A stretch of DNA of 9,311 nucleotides from Candidatus Zixiibacteriota bacterium (GTDB taxonomy: Bacteria > Zixibacteria > MSB-5A5 > GN15 > JACZUZ01): positions 1 to 9,311 of the forward strand of contig JADFNA010000043.1 of the NCBI GenBank assembly GCA_022563625.1, in the 5' to 3' direction. Within the stretch, counting starts at the first letter, position 1. Every line of letters begins with the position of its first letter. Made by a program: the position numbers and the translations under genes. Below the pieces are notes generated by a model, which worked only from the letters and a program-made list of their open reading frames with translations, ran no database searches and was not told the DNA's origin. This document shows positions 1-7,034 of the stretch, piece after piece.

Positions 1-93
1 GGTTTTAGTGGCGCTCGCAACACCCCACCCTAATCCGAAACAAGAAGTCTCAGTGACACACATCACCGGGGCTTCCTTTGTCAAAACGTCAAG

Positions 94-133
94 CTCCTCG
101 GGTAGGACTCGAACCAATGATTAGAAAAACAGT
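94..133 (-). pseudogene. Decayed tRNA 3' end, tRNA-Asn-like
   Basis: Read on the minus strand, 115 to 94 gives GG, a T-loop TTCGAGT, a 3' T-stem CCTAC, a seven-base 3' acceptor strand CCGAGGA and a discriminator G. This is the order and spacing of a tRNA 3' end. Just before it, 133 to 116 reads ACTGTTTTTCTAATCATT, which resembles a tRNA-Asn anticodon arm (CTGTTAATCATT) with an insertion in the loop. The variable loop and most of the 5' T-stem are missing: ATTGG stands where GTAGG would be needed. No 5' acceptor strand TCCTCGG is visible up to about 200, and no CCA follows. It cannot fold into a working tRNA. It could be an old pseudogene or a tRNA-derived attachment-site scar. The comparison with tRNA-Asn is from memory of the consensus. 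Confidence 0.33.
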
Positions 134-229
134 AGCAAGTTATTCACAAACTTTAAGTACGGGGTCTACGTGACGAGTTCATCGACTGGGTAGTACCAAG
201 GACGGGTGGCCTGCCCCTGGTTATAAGGC

Positions 230-249
230 CGGCACGGCATGCCGTGCCG
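230..249. repeat. 20-bp perfect palindrome
   Basis: CGGCACGGCA is followed directly by its exact reverse complement, with no spacer. As RNA it would form a hairpin closed by only the central bases. As DNA it could extrude a cruciform or bind a dimeric protein. It sits inside the REP-like cluster and belongs to a different sequence type from the GGCAGACC palindromes. Confidence 0.75.
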
Positions 250-264
250 CTACAGAATGCGATT

Positions 265-290
265 GGGCGGCAGACCTCACGGTTTGCTCC
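265..290 (-). repeat. Degenerate inverted copy of the GGCAGACC palindrome
   Basis: These 26 bases match the reverse complement of the core of the 31-bp repeat at 313-343 with about three mismatches. The palindromic pairing is therefore weakened. This looks like an older, decayed member of the same repeat family in opposite orientation. Confidence 0.6.
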
Positions 291-312
291 ACATGATTAC
301 GTGGTCTCGCAA

Positions 313-343
313 GGGGCAGACCGGGAGGTCTGCCGCCCACGTA
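313..343 (+). repeat. 31-bp REP-like repeat, copy 1
   Basis: The core is an 8-bp stem, GGCAGACC, a GGGA loop, and GGTCTGCC, followed by GCCCACGTA. All 31 bases are identical to 452-482. The identity runs past the hairpin into asymmetric flanks (two extra leading G residues and the trailing GCCCACGTA). That suggests a mobilised or recently duplicated unit rather than two independent hairpins. Confidence 0.8.
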
Positions 344-405
344 ATTTGTGAGGGGAAGTTACCCACCAGAGTGGTCGGCCCCCCGGCCTGATGATTTTCT
401 AGAAA

Positions 406-424
406 CCTGCCCCAGAGGGGCAGG
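406..424. repeat. Perfect 8-bp hairpin in REP-like cluster
   Basis: CCTGCCCC (406-413), a three-base loop AGA, and GGGGCAGG (417-424). The right arm is also part of the longer inverted match with 205-218, so this hairpin and the longer-range pairing compete. There is no U-run after either arm, which argues against an intrinsic terminator. Confidence 0.65.
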
Positions 425-451
425 CCACCAGTCCTGACCGCAAGAACACTT

Positions 452-482
452 GGGGCAGACCGGGAGGTCTGCCGCCCACGTA
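452..482 (+). repeat. 31-bp REP-like repeat, copy 2
   Basis: Identical to 313-343, with starts 139 bp apart and the same orientation. It ends four bases before the TTGACA of the candidate promoter, so it forms the upstream edge of the promoter of the following gene. Confidence 0.8.
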
Positions 483-485
483 TAC

Positions 486-514
486 TTGACAAACAGCGCC
501 CTGACGTGTGATAT
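486..514 (+). promoter_or_regulatory. Candidate sigma-70-type promoter
   Basis: A perfect TTGACA -35 hexamer (486-491) is followed by a 17-bp spacer and a weak -10 TGATAT (509-514). It would give a leader of about 105 nt before the start codon at 626. The -35 and spacing are good; the -10 matches the consensus at only three positions. No other promoter-like pair stands out between the palindromes and the gene. Confidence 0.42.
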
Positions 515-614
515 TGTTGCCAGCGTTTGTCCCTCTCCGGAAAAGGCGTCACTCTCTGCCGCCGCCCTGACTATCAGATTTCTGGCGTGACATCTTTCTT
601 GTGAGCCGCCAGCC

Positions 615-620
615 TGAGGA
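615..620 (+). promoter_or_regulatory. Ribosome binding site deciding the start at 626
   Basis: TGAGGA lies five bases before the ATG at 626 and fourteen before the next in-frame ATG at 635. The spacing favours 626. Confidence 0.6.
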
Positions 621-625
621 ATTGG

Positions 626-3268
626 ATGTCGCACATGCTCAAAAGCCTGCAATTTCCTGTTATCTGGAGATATGGACTCGGATGTGTATTGGCGCTACAG
701 CTCTGCGGCATTTCGGCTCTGGCGCAATTTCCCGATCCGCTGAATCCTCCTTTCCTTGCCCACCACCACCATATTGTGGGCAAACACAATTATGAAATTA
801 ACAATCAGGGGCATTTTTTTGGACCAGATCTGAGCGGGGGGCTATGGGTTGGCGCAATCTCAGGTGGCAACACGCTTGTCACCAGCGTGGGACATGAACG
901 GCCGTTCATTTCTTTCCGGGAATTTCAACCGGGATCATTTCGAGCGCAGGAGGACAACGGCGAGCTTCCAATCACGCGCAACGTACTTGACCCGGTGGCG
1001 GAGGACGTGCACTTGGCAAAGTCCCAGGATGACTTCATCGTCGTGTATTACGATACTCTGGATACATTTGAAGGTTTTATAGGCCCTACCCTGCGTCACG
1101 ACCCATTGAATCTTCGTGTCCGGCAAAGCAGCTATGCCTGGGGCGTATCCTATGCTGATGATTTCTTGCTGATTGATTATGAGATCACCAACATTGGAAA
1201 TCAAAAACTGAATCAACTGTTTCTGGGAATATATCTCTTAACGGGCGTAGCCTTTGACGACCACGTACAGGGATTCTTCGGCCAGGGCGTTTCGTTTAAT
1301 CGAGCGGACATCAAATGTTCTTCGACAGAGGACATGAACTTTTGTTGGGTAGCTGACATTGATGGCCTGATTATTGATCCTTTTACAGGAGAAGTAGATT
1401 CAACGACCAGGAGCTCCGGCCTGGGACTCAAGATACTTCGTCCTGCTGATCCAGAGCTAAAGTTGAGTTTTAACTGGTGGCTTACCAATCCTGACGCACG
1501 GTTTGATTTTGGCCCCCGCAAACGTGGACCGGGTGGAAAACCGTTCCCGGATTTTGGCGGTGTACTCGGCACACCGATAGGAGACAGAAATAAGTACCAT
1601 CAACTTTCGAACGGTGAACTGGATTATGACCAAATTTTCACTGCAGTTGACCATTCAGCAGAGGGCTGGCTGGCGCCCCCCGCTAATGCAGTCGAAATCT
1701 CGAACGGAGGTCATGATAAAGGAGCGTTCGCGACTTTCGGTAGGCTAGCGCTCATGTCTGTCGGTCCGTTTGATCTATCCCCCGGACAGTCTATCCCGTT
1801 CACAGTTGCAGTCTTCGACGGCGAAAACTTTCATCGCAGTACGACAAACTTTGAGGAAAATTTCGATCCGTCCAACCCGCAACCATACTATGACAATCTT
1901 GATTTTAGCGGCATGATTGAAACCGCCACTTGGGCCAGATGGGTGTTTGATAATCCGGGGTTCGATACAAACGGCGACGGTTTTCGCGGACAGTACAGAC
2001 TTTGCCCTGGAGGCGAGGTCACAACAGTCGATACAACCATATTTATAGATTCATCAGGACCAGCGCCAGACACACTGTATATTATTGATACATCCATAAC
2101 GATTCTCGAAGATGACACAATCTGGGTCACAGGAGATGGTATACCAGATTTCCGGGGAATCTCAGCGCCACCCTCGCCAGAGATTCGATACACTCCAGAA
2201 ATTGGCAAAATTCTTCTGGAGTGGAATGGCATGAAGAGTGAAACAACTGCTGATATTTTCACGCAGAAAATTGATTTTGAAGGATATAGAGTTTACCTGG
2301 GCCTGGTTAATCGACGCTCGGAATTCATGCTAATGGCTTCTTATGACATTGAGGATTATACACAGTGGTACTTCGATACATCAATTATCCAAGTTGACGA
2401 TCTTGGTTTCGAACAGGTTGGCGACTGGGTTATCGTCGATGTTCTTAGTAAAGTTGAGATACAACAGTCATATGCCAGAGGCGACTCCGGCTATGATCCA
2501 CTCTTCAACAGCATTGACAATCCACTTGTAGTCAACGATTCGGTTTTCTTCTTTACTAAGCAAGACTGGAACGAAGATGACCTGACCGACACAACAAATA
2601 TCCACAAGATATTCCCTGATGCGCCATTTCCGCACACACTTGATATTTCCGAAGCGTTCACTGAAGACAGCTGGTTCGAGAATCCGCAAACCGGAGTAAT
2701 GACTTTTTATGAAGGTGGCGAGTTGACTGAAGACGACAAGCGTTTCAAATATTTTGAGTATAGAATGATCTTAGAAAATCTGCTTCCGTCGCAAGTTTAT
2801 TATGTTTCGGTGACGGCCTTTGACTTCGGAGATGCGAAGAGTAACTTACGCGGGTTCGAATCGAGCAAGGTCCAAAACGCCGTAGAAGCGCTGGCGCATA
2901 ACCCGGTCGATACAGCTTTGAACTCAGCTCTGAATGTGATTGTCTATCCCAATCCATACCGAATTGACGGACACTACCGGGAATTTGGATTTGAAGGCCG
3001 CGGGCGCGAGGATTTCCCCGACGAACGTGTGCGCGTTGTGCACTGGACCAACCTGCCGCCCGTGTGTGACATTTCGATCTATTCACTTGACGGAGATCTG
3101 GTCAGGACAATCGAACACAGAAAAGCGCCGGATGACCCTTCGGCAATGCATAATACCTGGGATGTTATTTCCCGCAACACTTTGCCGGTCATGTCCGGTA
3201 TTTATTACTGGACGGTTGAAACTCCTGATGGTCGCACACAAATCGGTAAACTGGTGTTGATTATGTGA
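626..3268 (+). CDS. Large secreted protein with T9SS-like C-terminal domain, unknown function
   Basis: The 880-residue product begins with a signal peptide: basic residues K6 and R15, a hydrophobic stretch of about 17-32, and a likely cut at ALA-Q around residue 33/34. Four histidines follow at 46-49. Much of the middle is aromatic and Asp/Gly-rich, suggesting beta structure. DTNGDGFRG (447-455) and TGDGIPDF (502-509) resemble calcium-binding loops. About 513-600 (APPSPEIRYTP, ILLEWNG, DFEGYRVYLG) looks like a fibronectin-III-type module. The last 110 residues begin at VYPNPYR (773-779) and end GKLVLIM, like the FlgD-type or type-A sorting domains of type IX secretion substrates. I recognise the general architecture from large secreted proteins of FCB candidate phyla; their function is unknown. 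Export to the cell surface is inference. The gene is alone in its transcription unit and convergent with the gene at 3361-4650. Confidence 0.88.
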   Translation: MSHMLKSLQFPVIWRYGLGCVLALQLCGISALAQFPDPLNPPFLAHHHHIVGKHNYEINNQGHFFGPDLSGGLWVGAISGGNTLVTSVGHERPFISFREFQPGSFRAQEDNGELPITRNVLDPVAEDVHLAKSQDDFIVVYYDTLDTFEGFIGPTLRHDPLNLRVRQSSYAWGVSYADDFLLIDYEITNIGNQKLNQLFLGIYLLTGVAFDDHVQGFFGQGVSFNRADIKCSSTEDMNFCWVADIDGLIIDPFTGEVDSTTRSSGLGLKILRPADPELKLSFNWWLTNPDARFDFGPRKRGPGGKPFPDFGGVLGTPIGDRNKYHQLSNGELDYDQIFTAVDHSAEGWLAPPANAVEISNGGHDKGAFATFGRLALMSVGPFDLSPGQSIPFTVAVFDGENFHRSTTNFEENFDPSNPQPYYDNLDFSGMIETATWARWVFDNPGFDTNGDGFRGQYRLCPGGEVTTVDTTIFIDSSGPAPDTLYIIDTSITILEDDTIWVTGDGIPDFRGISAPPSPEIRYTPEIGKILLEWNGMKSETTADIFTQKIDFEGYRVYLGLVNRRSEFMLMASYDIEDYTQWYFDTSIIQVDDLGFEQVGDWVIVDVLSKVEIQQSYARGDSGYDPLFNSIDNPLVVNDSVFFFTKQDWNEDDLTDTTNIHKIFPDAPFPHTLDISEAFTEDSWFENPQTGVMTFYEGGELTEDDKRFKYFEYRMILENLLPSQVYYVSVTAFDFGDAKSNLRGFESSKVQNAVEALAHNPVDTALNSALNVIVYPNPYRIDGHYREFGFEGRGREDFPDERVRVVHWTNLPPVCDISIYSLDGDLVRTIEHRKAPDDPSAMHNTWDVISRNTLPVMSGIYYWTVETPDGRTQIGKLVLIM

Positions 3269-3330
3269 GTGCTCCATGTCACGAGCGCCATAACATCACC
3301 CGCAAGACCAGATACGACAAAACAATGTGC

Positions 3331-3355
3331 AGGAGCGTAATTCTGCGGCGCTCTT
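3331..3355. terminator. Possible bidirectional terminator hairpin between convergent genes
   Basis: AGGAGCG (3331-3337) can pair with CGCTCTT (3349-3355), seven pairs with one G-U, across an 11-nt loop. It lies in the 92-nt gap between two convergent genes, the expected place. The following GTTTG is only weakly T-rich, and on the other strand the hairpin is followed by TTGTTTTG after a few bases. Placement is better evidence than structure. Confidence 0.35.
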
Positions 3356-3360
3356 GTTTG

Positions 3361-4650
3361 CTAATATAATTTGTCGATAGTAATTTCGCTGTAGTAGCGT
3401 TTCAGAATATCCCGATATGAATATCCCATCTCTGCGCGGGCCATGCCCAGGGCGCCCATCTGGCACAACCCTACGCCGTGTCCGTACCCCCGGCCGCTGA
3501 ATGTCATTTTTGAAACAGAGCCGTCGCTTTTGTATCTGATGTTAGTCAATTCAAAGTGGTCTGAGCGCAGAATCAAGTTGGGGTTCGCGCTTCGGCCAAC
3601 GACCCAGCGAATACGGTCCCGCACATACACCAGCCTGATATTATTTGCCACGACCACCAGTTCCTGAGTGCGCAGTCCGGGCCGCTCAGAGCGCAATTCC
3701 GTTCCGGCAATATAGATTGAATCAATCCGATTGTATGTCACCTGGCGCCCTCTCAGATTCGTCTCATAGTTGGAAATCCGTTTGGCCAATTCAGCCCCTG
3801 ACAGAGTTTCATTCCAGAGATAGTATTTCGAAGGCCGGCACATTTCCCGGCATGAGACACTCACCAGATATGGGCGCGCTTCTTTTTCCCAGACATTTTC
3901 TATATTGTCCGTATACCCGCCGCAGGTAGAGTGATAGTATGCGTTGATGAATTCACCGTTGTATCTGGCGACTTCCCCCTCGGTTTTTTCAATCGCGTCG
4001 GTAATTATTTTCTTTTCAACCGACATGCCCTGATACAACTGATCTGACACGTCAGATTTCATGTCATACAGCGCCGAAGAATACTGTCCGAGATGGGCTA
4101 TCGTGTATGTGCGGGCGGCGATAGCCTGGGCTTTGATTGCCTCGATGTCGATTTCTGATACCGGTCCCAGTTCGGGCGGCACAACGCCTTTCAGATAGTC
4201 TTCAACATACAGGATGTTGACAATCATCAGAGCTTTCTCGCCTGAAGAAACGCGCAACATTCCACGATATGGTTTCCCGTCCAGCCATAGCTGCCGGCCT
4301 CCGCTGCGGGGCGAGACAGTGATTCTCTCGAGTGAAGTTTCAATAGTGGCGCCGGAAGAGCTCAATAGTGTCATGCGGCCGCCTGCGGCTTTTATTTTCA
4401 CACTCTTGGGTGAATAATAGACAAAACTGCCGCCATCACGATAACACTCTATTGCGATGGAGCTTCTTCCGCCTATAGCTGTTTTTGTGTGATTGTCGGA
4501 AAGCAGCGCACGCACAAACGGCATTTTTACATGCAGCGCACGGGTTTCACGCGCAACCGGGCCTCCGGCCGGGGAACACGAACAGAGGGCGGGAAATATA
4601 GCGCCCAGCAGCGCTGCGGTATAGAGCAGATTTTTGCGGTGAATGATCAT
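3361..4650 (-). CDS. SpoIID/LytB-domain lipoprotein, probable lytic transglycosylase
   Basis: SpoIID-family proteins act on glycan strands stripped of stem peptides. Bacillus SpoIID is a lytic transglycosylase that leaves 1,6-anhydroMurNAc ends; LytB proteins enhance amidases. This 429-residue product has K6/R5, a hydrophobic stretch (8-22) and a cysteine motif LCSC, so lipidation at C25 is likely, though the lipobox is imperfect. The family domain runs from about 140 to 425: YLKGVVPPELGP (152-163, with E160 at the place of the catalytic glutamate), IKAQAIAARTYT (172-183), HSTCGGYTDN (240-249) and GRGYGHGVGLCQMGA (386-400). C243, C267 and C271 could bind metal as in some clostridial SpoIID proteins. 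No sporulation gene is nearby, so a vegetative envelope role is likely. It starts 16 nt after anmK stops, probably in the same transcript; no strong Shine-Dalgarno is visible. Confidence 0.9.
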   Translation of the reverse strand: MIIHRKNLLYTAALLGAIFPALCSCSPAGGPVARETRALHVKMPFVRALLSDNHTKTAIGGRSSIAIECYRDGGSFVYYSPKSVKIKAAGGRMTLLSSSGATIETSLERITVSPRSGGRQLWLDGKPYRGMLRVSSGEKALMIVNILYVEDYLKGVVPPELGPVSEIDIEAIKAQAIAARTYTIAHLGQYSSALYDMKSDVSDQLYQGMSVEKKIITDAIEKTEGEVARYNGEFINAYYHSTCGGYTDNIENVWEKEARPYLVSVSCREMCRPSKYYLWNETLSGAELAKRISNYETNLRGRQVTYNRIDSIYIAGTELRSERPGLRTQELVVVANNIRLVYVRDRIRWVVGRSANPNLILRSDHFELTNIRYKSDGSVSKMTFSGRGYGHGVGLCQMGALGMARAEMGYSYRDILKRYYSEITIDKLY

Positions 4651-4666
4651 CGACAGTATGTATACT

Positions 4667-5920
4667 TCAGCGGTTTCTTGCGAGGGTCCCGTGGTGGATC
4701 AGTTTAGGCGGTTGGGAGATTCGACCGAGAATCGGCGCGGACACACGGATGTTAGATTTTTGGCCGATGCCCGCGCCCCTGCTCGAGGCCGGTTGAATCG
4801 CTTCAAGTCCATGCAGGCAACAGTAGCCGAGTATGGCATAACACACAGATTCAAAAAAGTCAGGATGGTATCCCAGTTTTTTGATCGAATACACTTTCAA
4901 CGACGGCAGCCCAGCCCGAATGCGCCTTACCAGCTGGCGGTTTTTCAATCCACCGCCGCTGAGATATACTTCTTTGAGATGTTTATCGCCACCGGCAATT
5001 CTTTCTGCCGCCGAAATTATTTTTGACGCGCTTAATTCAACCAGAGAGGCCAAAATGTCCTCCGCTGACAACTCCAGGTCTCTGGCCAGTTTCAGAATCT
5101 TCCTTAAACTGGCAGGCGTATATCGTTCACGACCGGTGGAACGTGTCTCCGCGCCCTTGAAAAACCCCCCGCCGCTCATCAGGGAGAGCAAGCGCAGACT
5201 GACGGCGCCGGAGGCCGCCAGTTTCCCCCCCCTATCATAGTCTGCTGAAAACAGTTCCTGCGCGGCCAAATCCAACAGGACATTTCCCGGTCCGACATCA
5301 CGGGCCTCCATAAGCGACAGCGGTCCGCCTTTTTTAATATAGAAAATGTTGGCGATGCCGCCGATGTTTATCACCAGGCGGCTTTTGCGGGAACTGTGTA
5401 ATACATGATACACTGCGCTGGTAGTAATCGGCGCTCCTTCGCCGCCCAGCGCCGTGTCGGCCTGGCGAAAGTTTGAGACCACCGGCAGTCCCGTCTGGCT
5501 GGCAATTCGCTCCGGGGCGCCGATCTGCAGAGTCGCGCAGATGTTCCGGCCGAGCCGGGAGACCTTGAGCGGATGATGTCTGATGGTCTGGCCATGCGAT
5601 GCGATCGTTTCCGTTCGCAGGTCCTTTCGCTTTGCGCTGGCGATGAACGACCTGGCTGCTTCGCCGATTAAATCTCCCAACGCTTCATCAAGCAACGCCA
5701 GCTCTTCCGGAGCTACTTTGGCAGAGTCAGCCAGGTGCAGGAGGGCTTTGCGCACTGAGGCCGGATAGTGGGCCGCACGTTTCAAAAGTGGCTTGACTCT
5801 GAGCTCCCCGCTTTTCGTCCGCGACACTTTCACCAGCGCCAGATCGAGTCCGTCGATGGAAGTTCCGCTGTTAATACCCAGCACATTCAGTGAGTTTCTT
5901 GCAAACAGGCGGCTGAGCAT
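4667..5920 (-). CDS. anmK: Anhydro-N-acetylmuramic acid kinase
   Basis: AnmK uses ATP and water to open the 1,6-anhydro ring of anhydroMurNAc, giving MurNAc-6-phosphate for cytoplasmic cell-wall recycling. The 417-residue product (E. coli AnmK is about 370) shows the family signatures in order: GINSGTSIDGLD (15-26, phosphate loop), SHGQT (108-112), LQIGAPERIA (131-140), NFRQADTALGGEGAPI (150-165, with D155 as likely catalytic base), NIGGIAN (185-191), DVGPGN (208-213), the SGGG loop (321-324) and LGRISQP (398-404). INSGTS replaces the LMSGTS of E. coli, a variant I associate with non-proteobacterial members. There is a short N-terminal extension and about 13 extra C-terminal residues. GGAGA-like sequence at 5929-5933 (GGAGA, eight bases before the ATG) supports the start. 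It lies between nagZ (71 nt) and the SpoIID gene (16 nt), which matches its substrate chemistry. Confidence 0.95.
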   Translation of the reverse strand: MLSRLFARNSLNVLGINSGTSIDGLDLALVKVSRTKSGELRVKPLLKRAAHYPASVRKALLHLADSAKVAPEELALLDEALGDLIGEAARSFIASAKRKDLRTETIASHGQTIRHHPLKVSRLGRNICATLQIGAPERIASQTGLPVVSNFRQADTALGGEGAPITTSAVYHVLHSSRKSRLVINIGGIANIFYIKKGGPLSLMEARDVGPGNVLLDLAAQELFSADYDRGGKLAASGAVSLRLLSLMSGGGFFKGAETRSTGRERYTPASLRKILKLARDLELSAEDILASLVELSASKIISAAERIAGGDKHLKEVYLSGGGLKNRQLVRRIRAGLPSLKVYSIKKLGYHPDFFESVCYAILGYCCLHGLEAIQPASSRGAGIGQKSNIRVSAPILGRISQPPKLIHHGTLARNR

Positions 5921-5949
5921 TTACGTTTTCTCCGGGTTCTTGTCTTGGA

Positions 5950-6003
5950 TCGATATTTTTCAGTCGATATTTTTGGTCTATGTTTTTCGGTCTATGGCTT
6001 TCG
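5950..6003 (-). repeat. Degenerate 13-14 nt tandem repeat between nagZ and anmK
   Basis: Four units follow one another: 5950-5963, 5964-5976, 5977-5990 and 5991-6003. On the plus strand each reads roughly TCKATRTTTTTCGG, and on the transcribed strand CCGAAAAAYATMGA. Adjacent units differ by one to four bases. The outermost unit contains the nagZ stop codon (5992-5994) and final residues, and the array fills most of the 71-nt spacer. It may have arisen by slippage that also reset the nagZ C-terminus. An A-rich, unstructured leader before anmK could also help ribosome access; that is speculation. Confidence 0.65.
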
Positions 6004-7017
6004 AAACGTAGGCGCTGATGTTTTCCGTTTCAAACGGTTTATTCTACTTTGCGCTTCGCTCAGTCTTTGCCGGCTAACGTCACCGGATTCGAGCGCGCGG
6101 TCAAGCGCCGCCAGGCCCAGCTTTGCGGTTTGTAGGTCTCGGGTCAAGAGCAAATCATGTCCTGCTCCAACACATTGCGCAACTATTTTGTCAAAAGACC
6201 CAAATTGGCTTAACGCTCCCATGTTCAAATCATCGCTGAGCAGCGCGAGACTATCTGAAAGCGTGTTCCTGATCAGCTCCTTGATAATTTTGTTTGAACA
6301 GGTGACAGGCATGTCATCAAATTTCGGCGCCAGAAAATGTGAACTCATCAGTGAATCGGCGCCGGCTGCGACGCCGGCCTTGAAAGGCAGCGAATCGACA
6401 TTTTCGAATTGTTCCAGTGACATGGCGCTGGCGCCGAGTTTTTCATGGGGGTCGGTCGAAACTCTGCCCAGGCCGGGCGCATGTTTGAGGCAGCAGGCCA
6501 GGCCGTGTTCGGCGCAGATGCGGACTGTGGTCTTGACAAATTCCGATGCTACATCTGGATCGGACCCAAAGGTCCGGCCTTCAAGCGCCGTTTCACGATT
6601 CCAGAGTTTCAAATCACAGACCGGACCCAGAAGAAAATTGACTCCCAGATCGGCCAGGTATTGTGCGGCCGCCGCGAAATCTTTTTCATAAACCTTCAGC
6701 GCGCGCTGGAGGGCTTCCGGGCCGCCCTCGGCCAACGCGGCATATTCAGCGGCGCTCCGATACTCCACTGGCGAGCCGCGCAGGCGGCAGACACGTCCGC
6801 CTTCCTGGTCGATGGCGATCAACGCCTGGTTGTCACTATGTTCTTGAATACAGAGAATTGAATCCTTGAGGGTCGCATGGTTCTGGCAATTGTCCGCAAA
6901 GAGAACAATCCCCGCCAGACAGTTTTTATCCAGAAACTTAAGGAATTCGATCGACGGCGACTGGCCGGAATAGGCTGTCAGAAACAGAGAGCCGGCGGCT
7001 GGAGATGCTTTTAGCAT
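5992..7017 (-). CDS. nagZ: Glycoside hydrolase family 3 beta-N-acetylglucosaminidase, NagZ-like
   Basis: NagZ removes GlcNAc from GlcNAc-anhydroMurNAc(-peptide) in the cytoplasm, supplying the substrate for AnmK. At 341 residues the protein has the usual one-domain bacterial NagZ size and no signal peptide. Visible GH3 signatures are GIVLFADN (36-43), IDQEGGRVCRLRG (69-81), LGVNFLLGPVCDL (124-136), GRTFGSDPDVA (147-157), LKHAPGLGRVSTDPH (177-191) and LLSDDLNMGAL (259-269). The DPH triplet (D189, H191) corresponds to the Asp-His acid/base dyad that marks NagZ, and the nucleophile lies in SDDLNM (D262 or D263). KHAPGLG differs from the usual KHFPGHG. A stop codon lies in frame two codons upstream of the ATG, so the start is constrained, but no clear Shine-Dalgarno is seen. 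The gene is followed by anmK after 71 nt. Confidence 0.92.
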   Translation of the reverse strand: MLKASPAAGSLFLTAYSGQSPSIEFLKFLDKNCLAGIVLFADNCQNHATLKDSILCIQEHSDNQALIAIDQEGGRVCRLRGSPVEYRSAAEYAALAEGGPEALQRALKVYEKDFAAAAQYLADLGVNFLLGPVCDLKLWNRETALEGRTFGSDPDVASEFVKTTVRICAEHGLACCLKHAPGLGRVSTDPHEKLGASAMSLEQFENVDSLPFKAGVAAGADSLMSSHFLAPKFDDMPVTCSNKIIKELIRNTLSDSLALLSDDLNMGALSQFGSFDKIVAQCVGAGHDLLLTRDLQTAKLGLAALDRALESGDVSRQRLSEAQSRINRLKRKTSAPTFRKP

Positions 7018-7034
7018 AAATCAATCACTGAAGG

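Larger units (their letters stand above)
205..482. repeat. Cluster of REP-like palindromic repeats
   Basis: About 280 bp of interlocking GC-rich inverted repeats. These include a 20-bp perfect palindrome (230-249), a degenerate palindrome (265-290), two identical 31-bp copies (313-343 and 452-482), a short GGCC-CCCC-GGCC hairpin (377-388) and a CCTGCCCC-AGA-GGGGCAGG hairpin (406-424). In addition 205-218 (GGTGGCCTGCCCCT) is the reverse complement of 416-429. The pattern matches REP/BIME-type extragenic palindromes, which are non-coding and often mobilised by a genomic transposase in trans. No transposase is present here. Confidence 0.7.
1..485. other. Non-coding region with tRNA-like remnant and palindromic repeats
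   Basis: No convincing protein gene is visible on either strand. Positions 1-93 show nothing I recognise. About 94-133 resembles the 3' part of a tRNA on the minus strand, 134-200 is featureless, and about 205-482 is packed with GC-rich inverted repeats, annotated separately. Short open frames on the minus strand here are built from the repeats themselves: the same peptide-like string recurs wherever the palindrome recurs. I regard them as spurious. Confidence 0.6.

Noticed and set aside
313..482. Two identical 31-bp repeats as a possible CRISPR remnant
   Set aside because: Only two copies, 108 bp between them, with further palindromes inside that spacer, and no cas genes. A REP-like element fits better.
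277..652. Overlapping minus-strand open frames of 91 and 97 codons across the repeats
   Set aside because: They are composed of the palindromic repeats; the same peptide string appears each time the repeat occurs. No ribosome site or recognisable domain is present.
761..772. Four consecutive His codons as a cloning tag
   Set aside because: They sit inside natural-looking sequence just after the predicted signal cleavage site, only four long, and with no vector sequence nearby.
4643..5240. Plus-strand frames of 127 and 119 codons
   Set aside because: Antisense to anmK, which carries all family motifs; no independent support.
5945..6691. A 248-codon plus-strand open frame
   Set aside because: It lies antisense to nagZ, whose catalytic motifs are intact. 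The translation is Ser/Ala/Arg-rich with no recognisable domain, as expected for a shadow frame.
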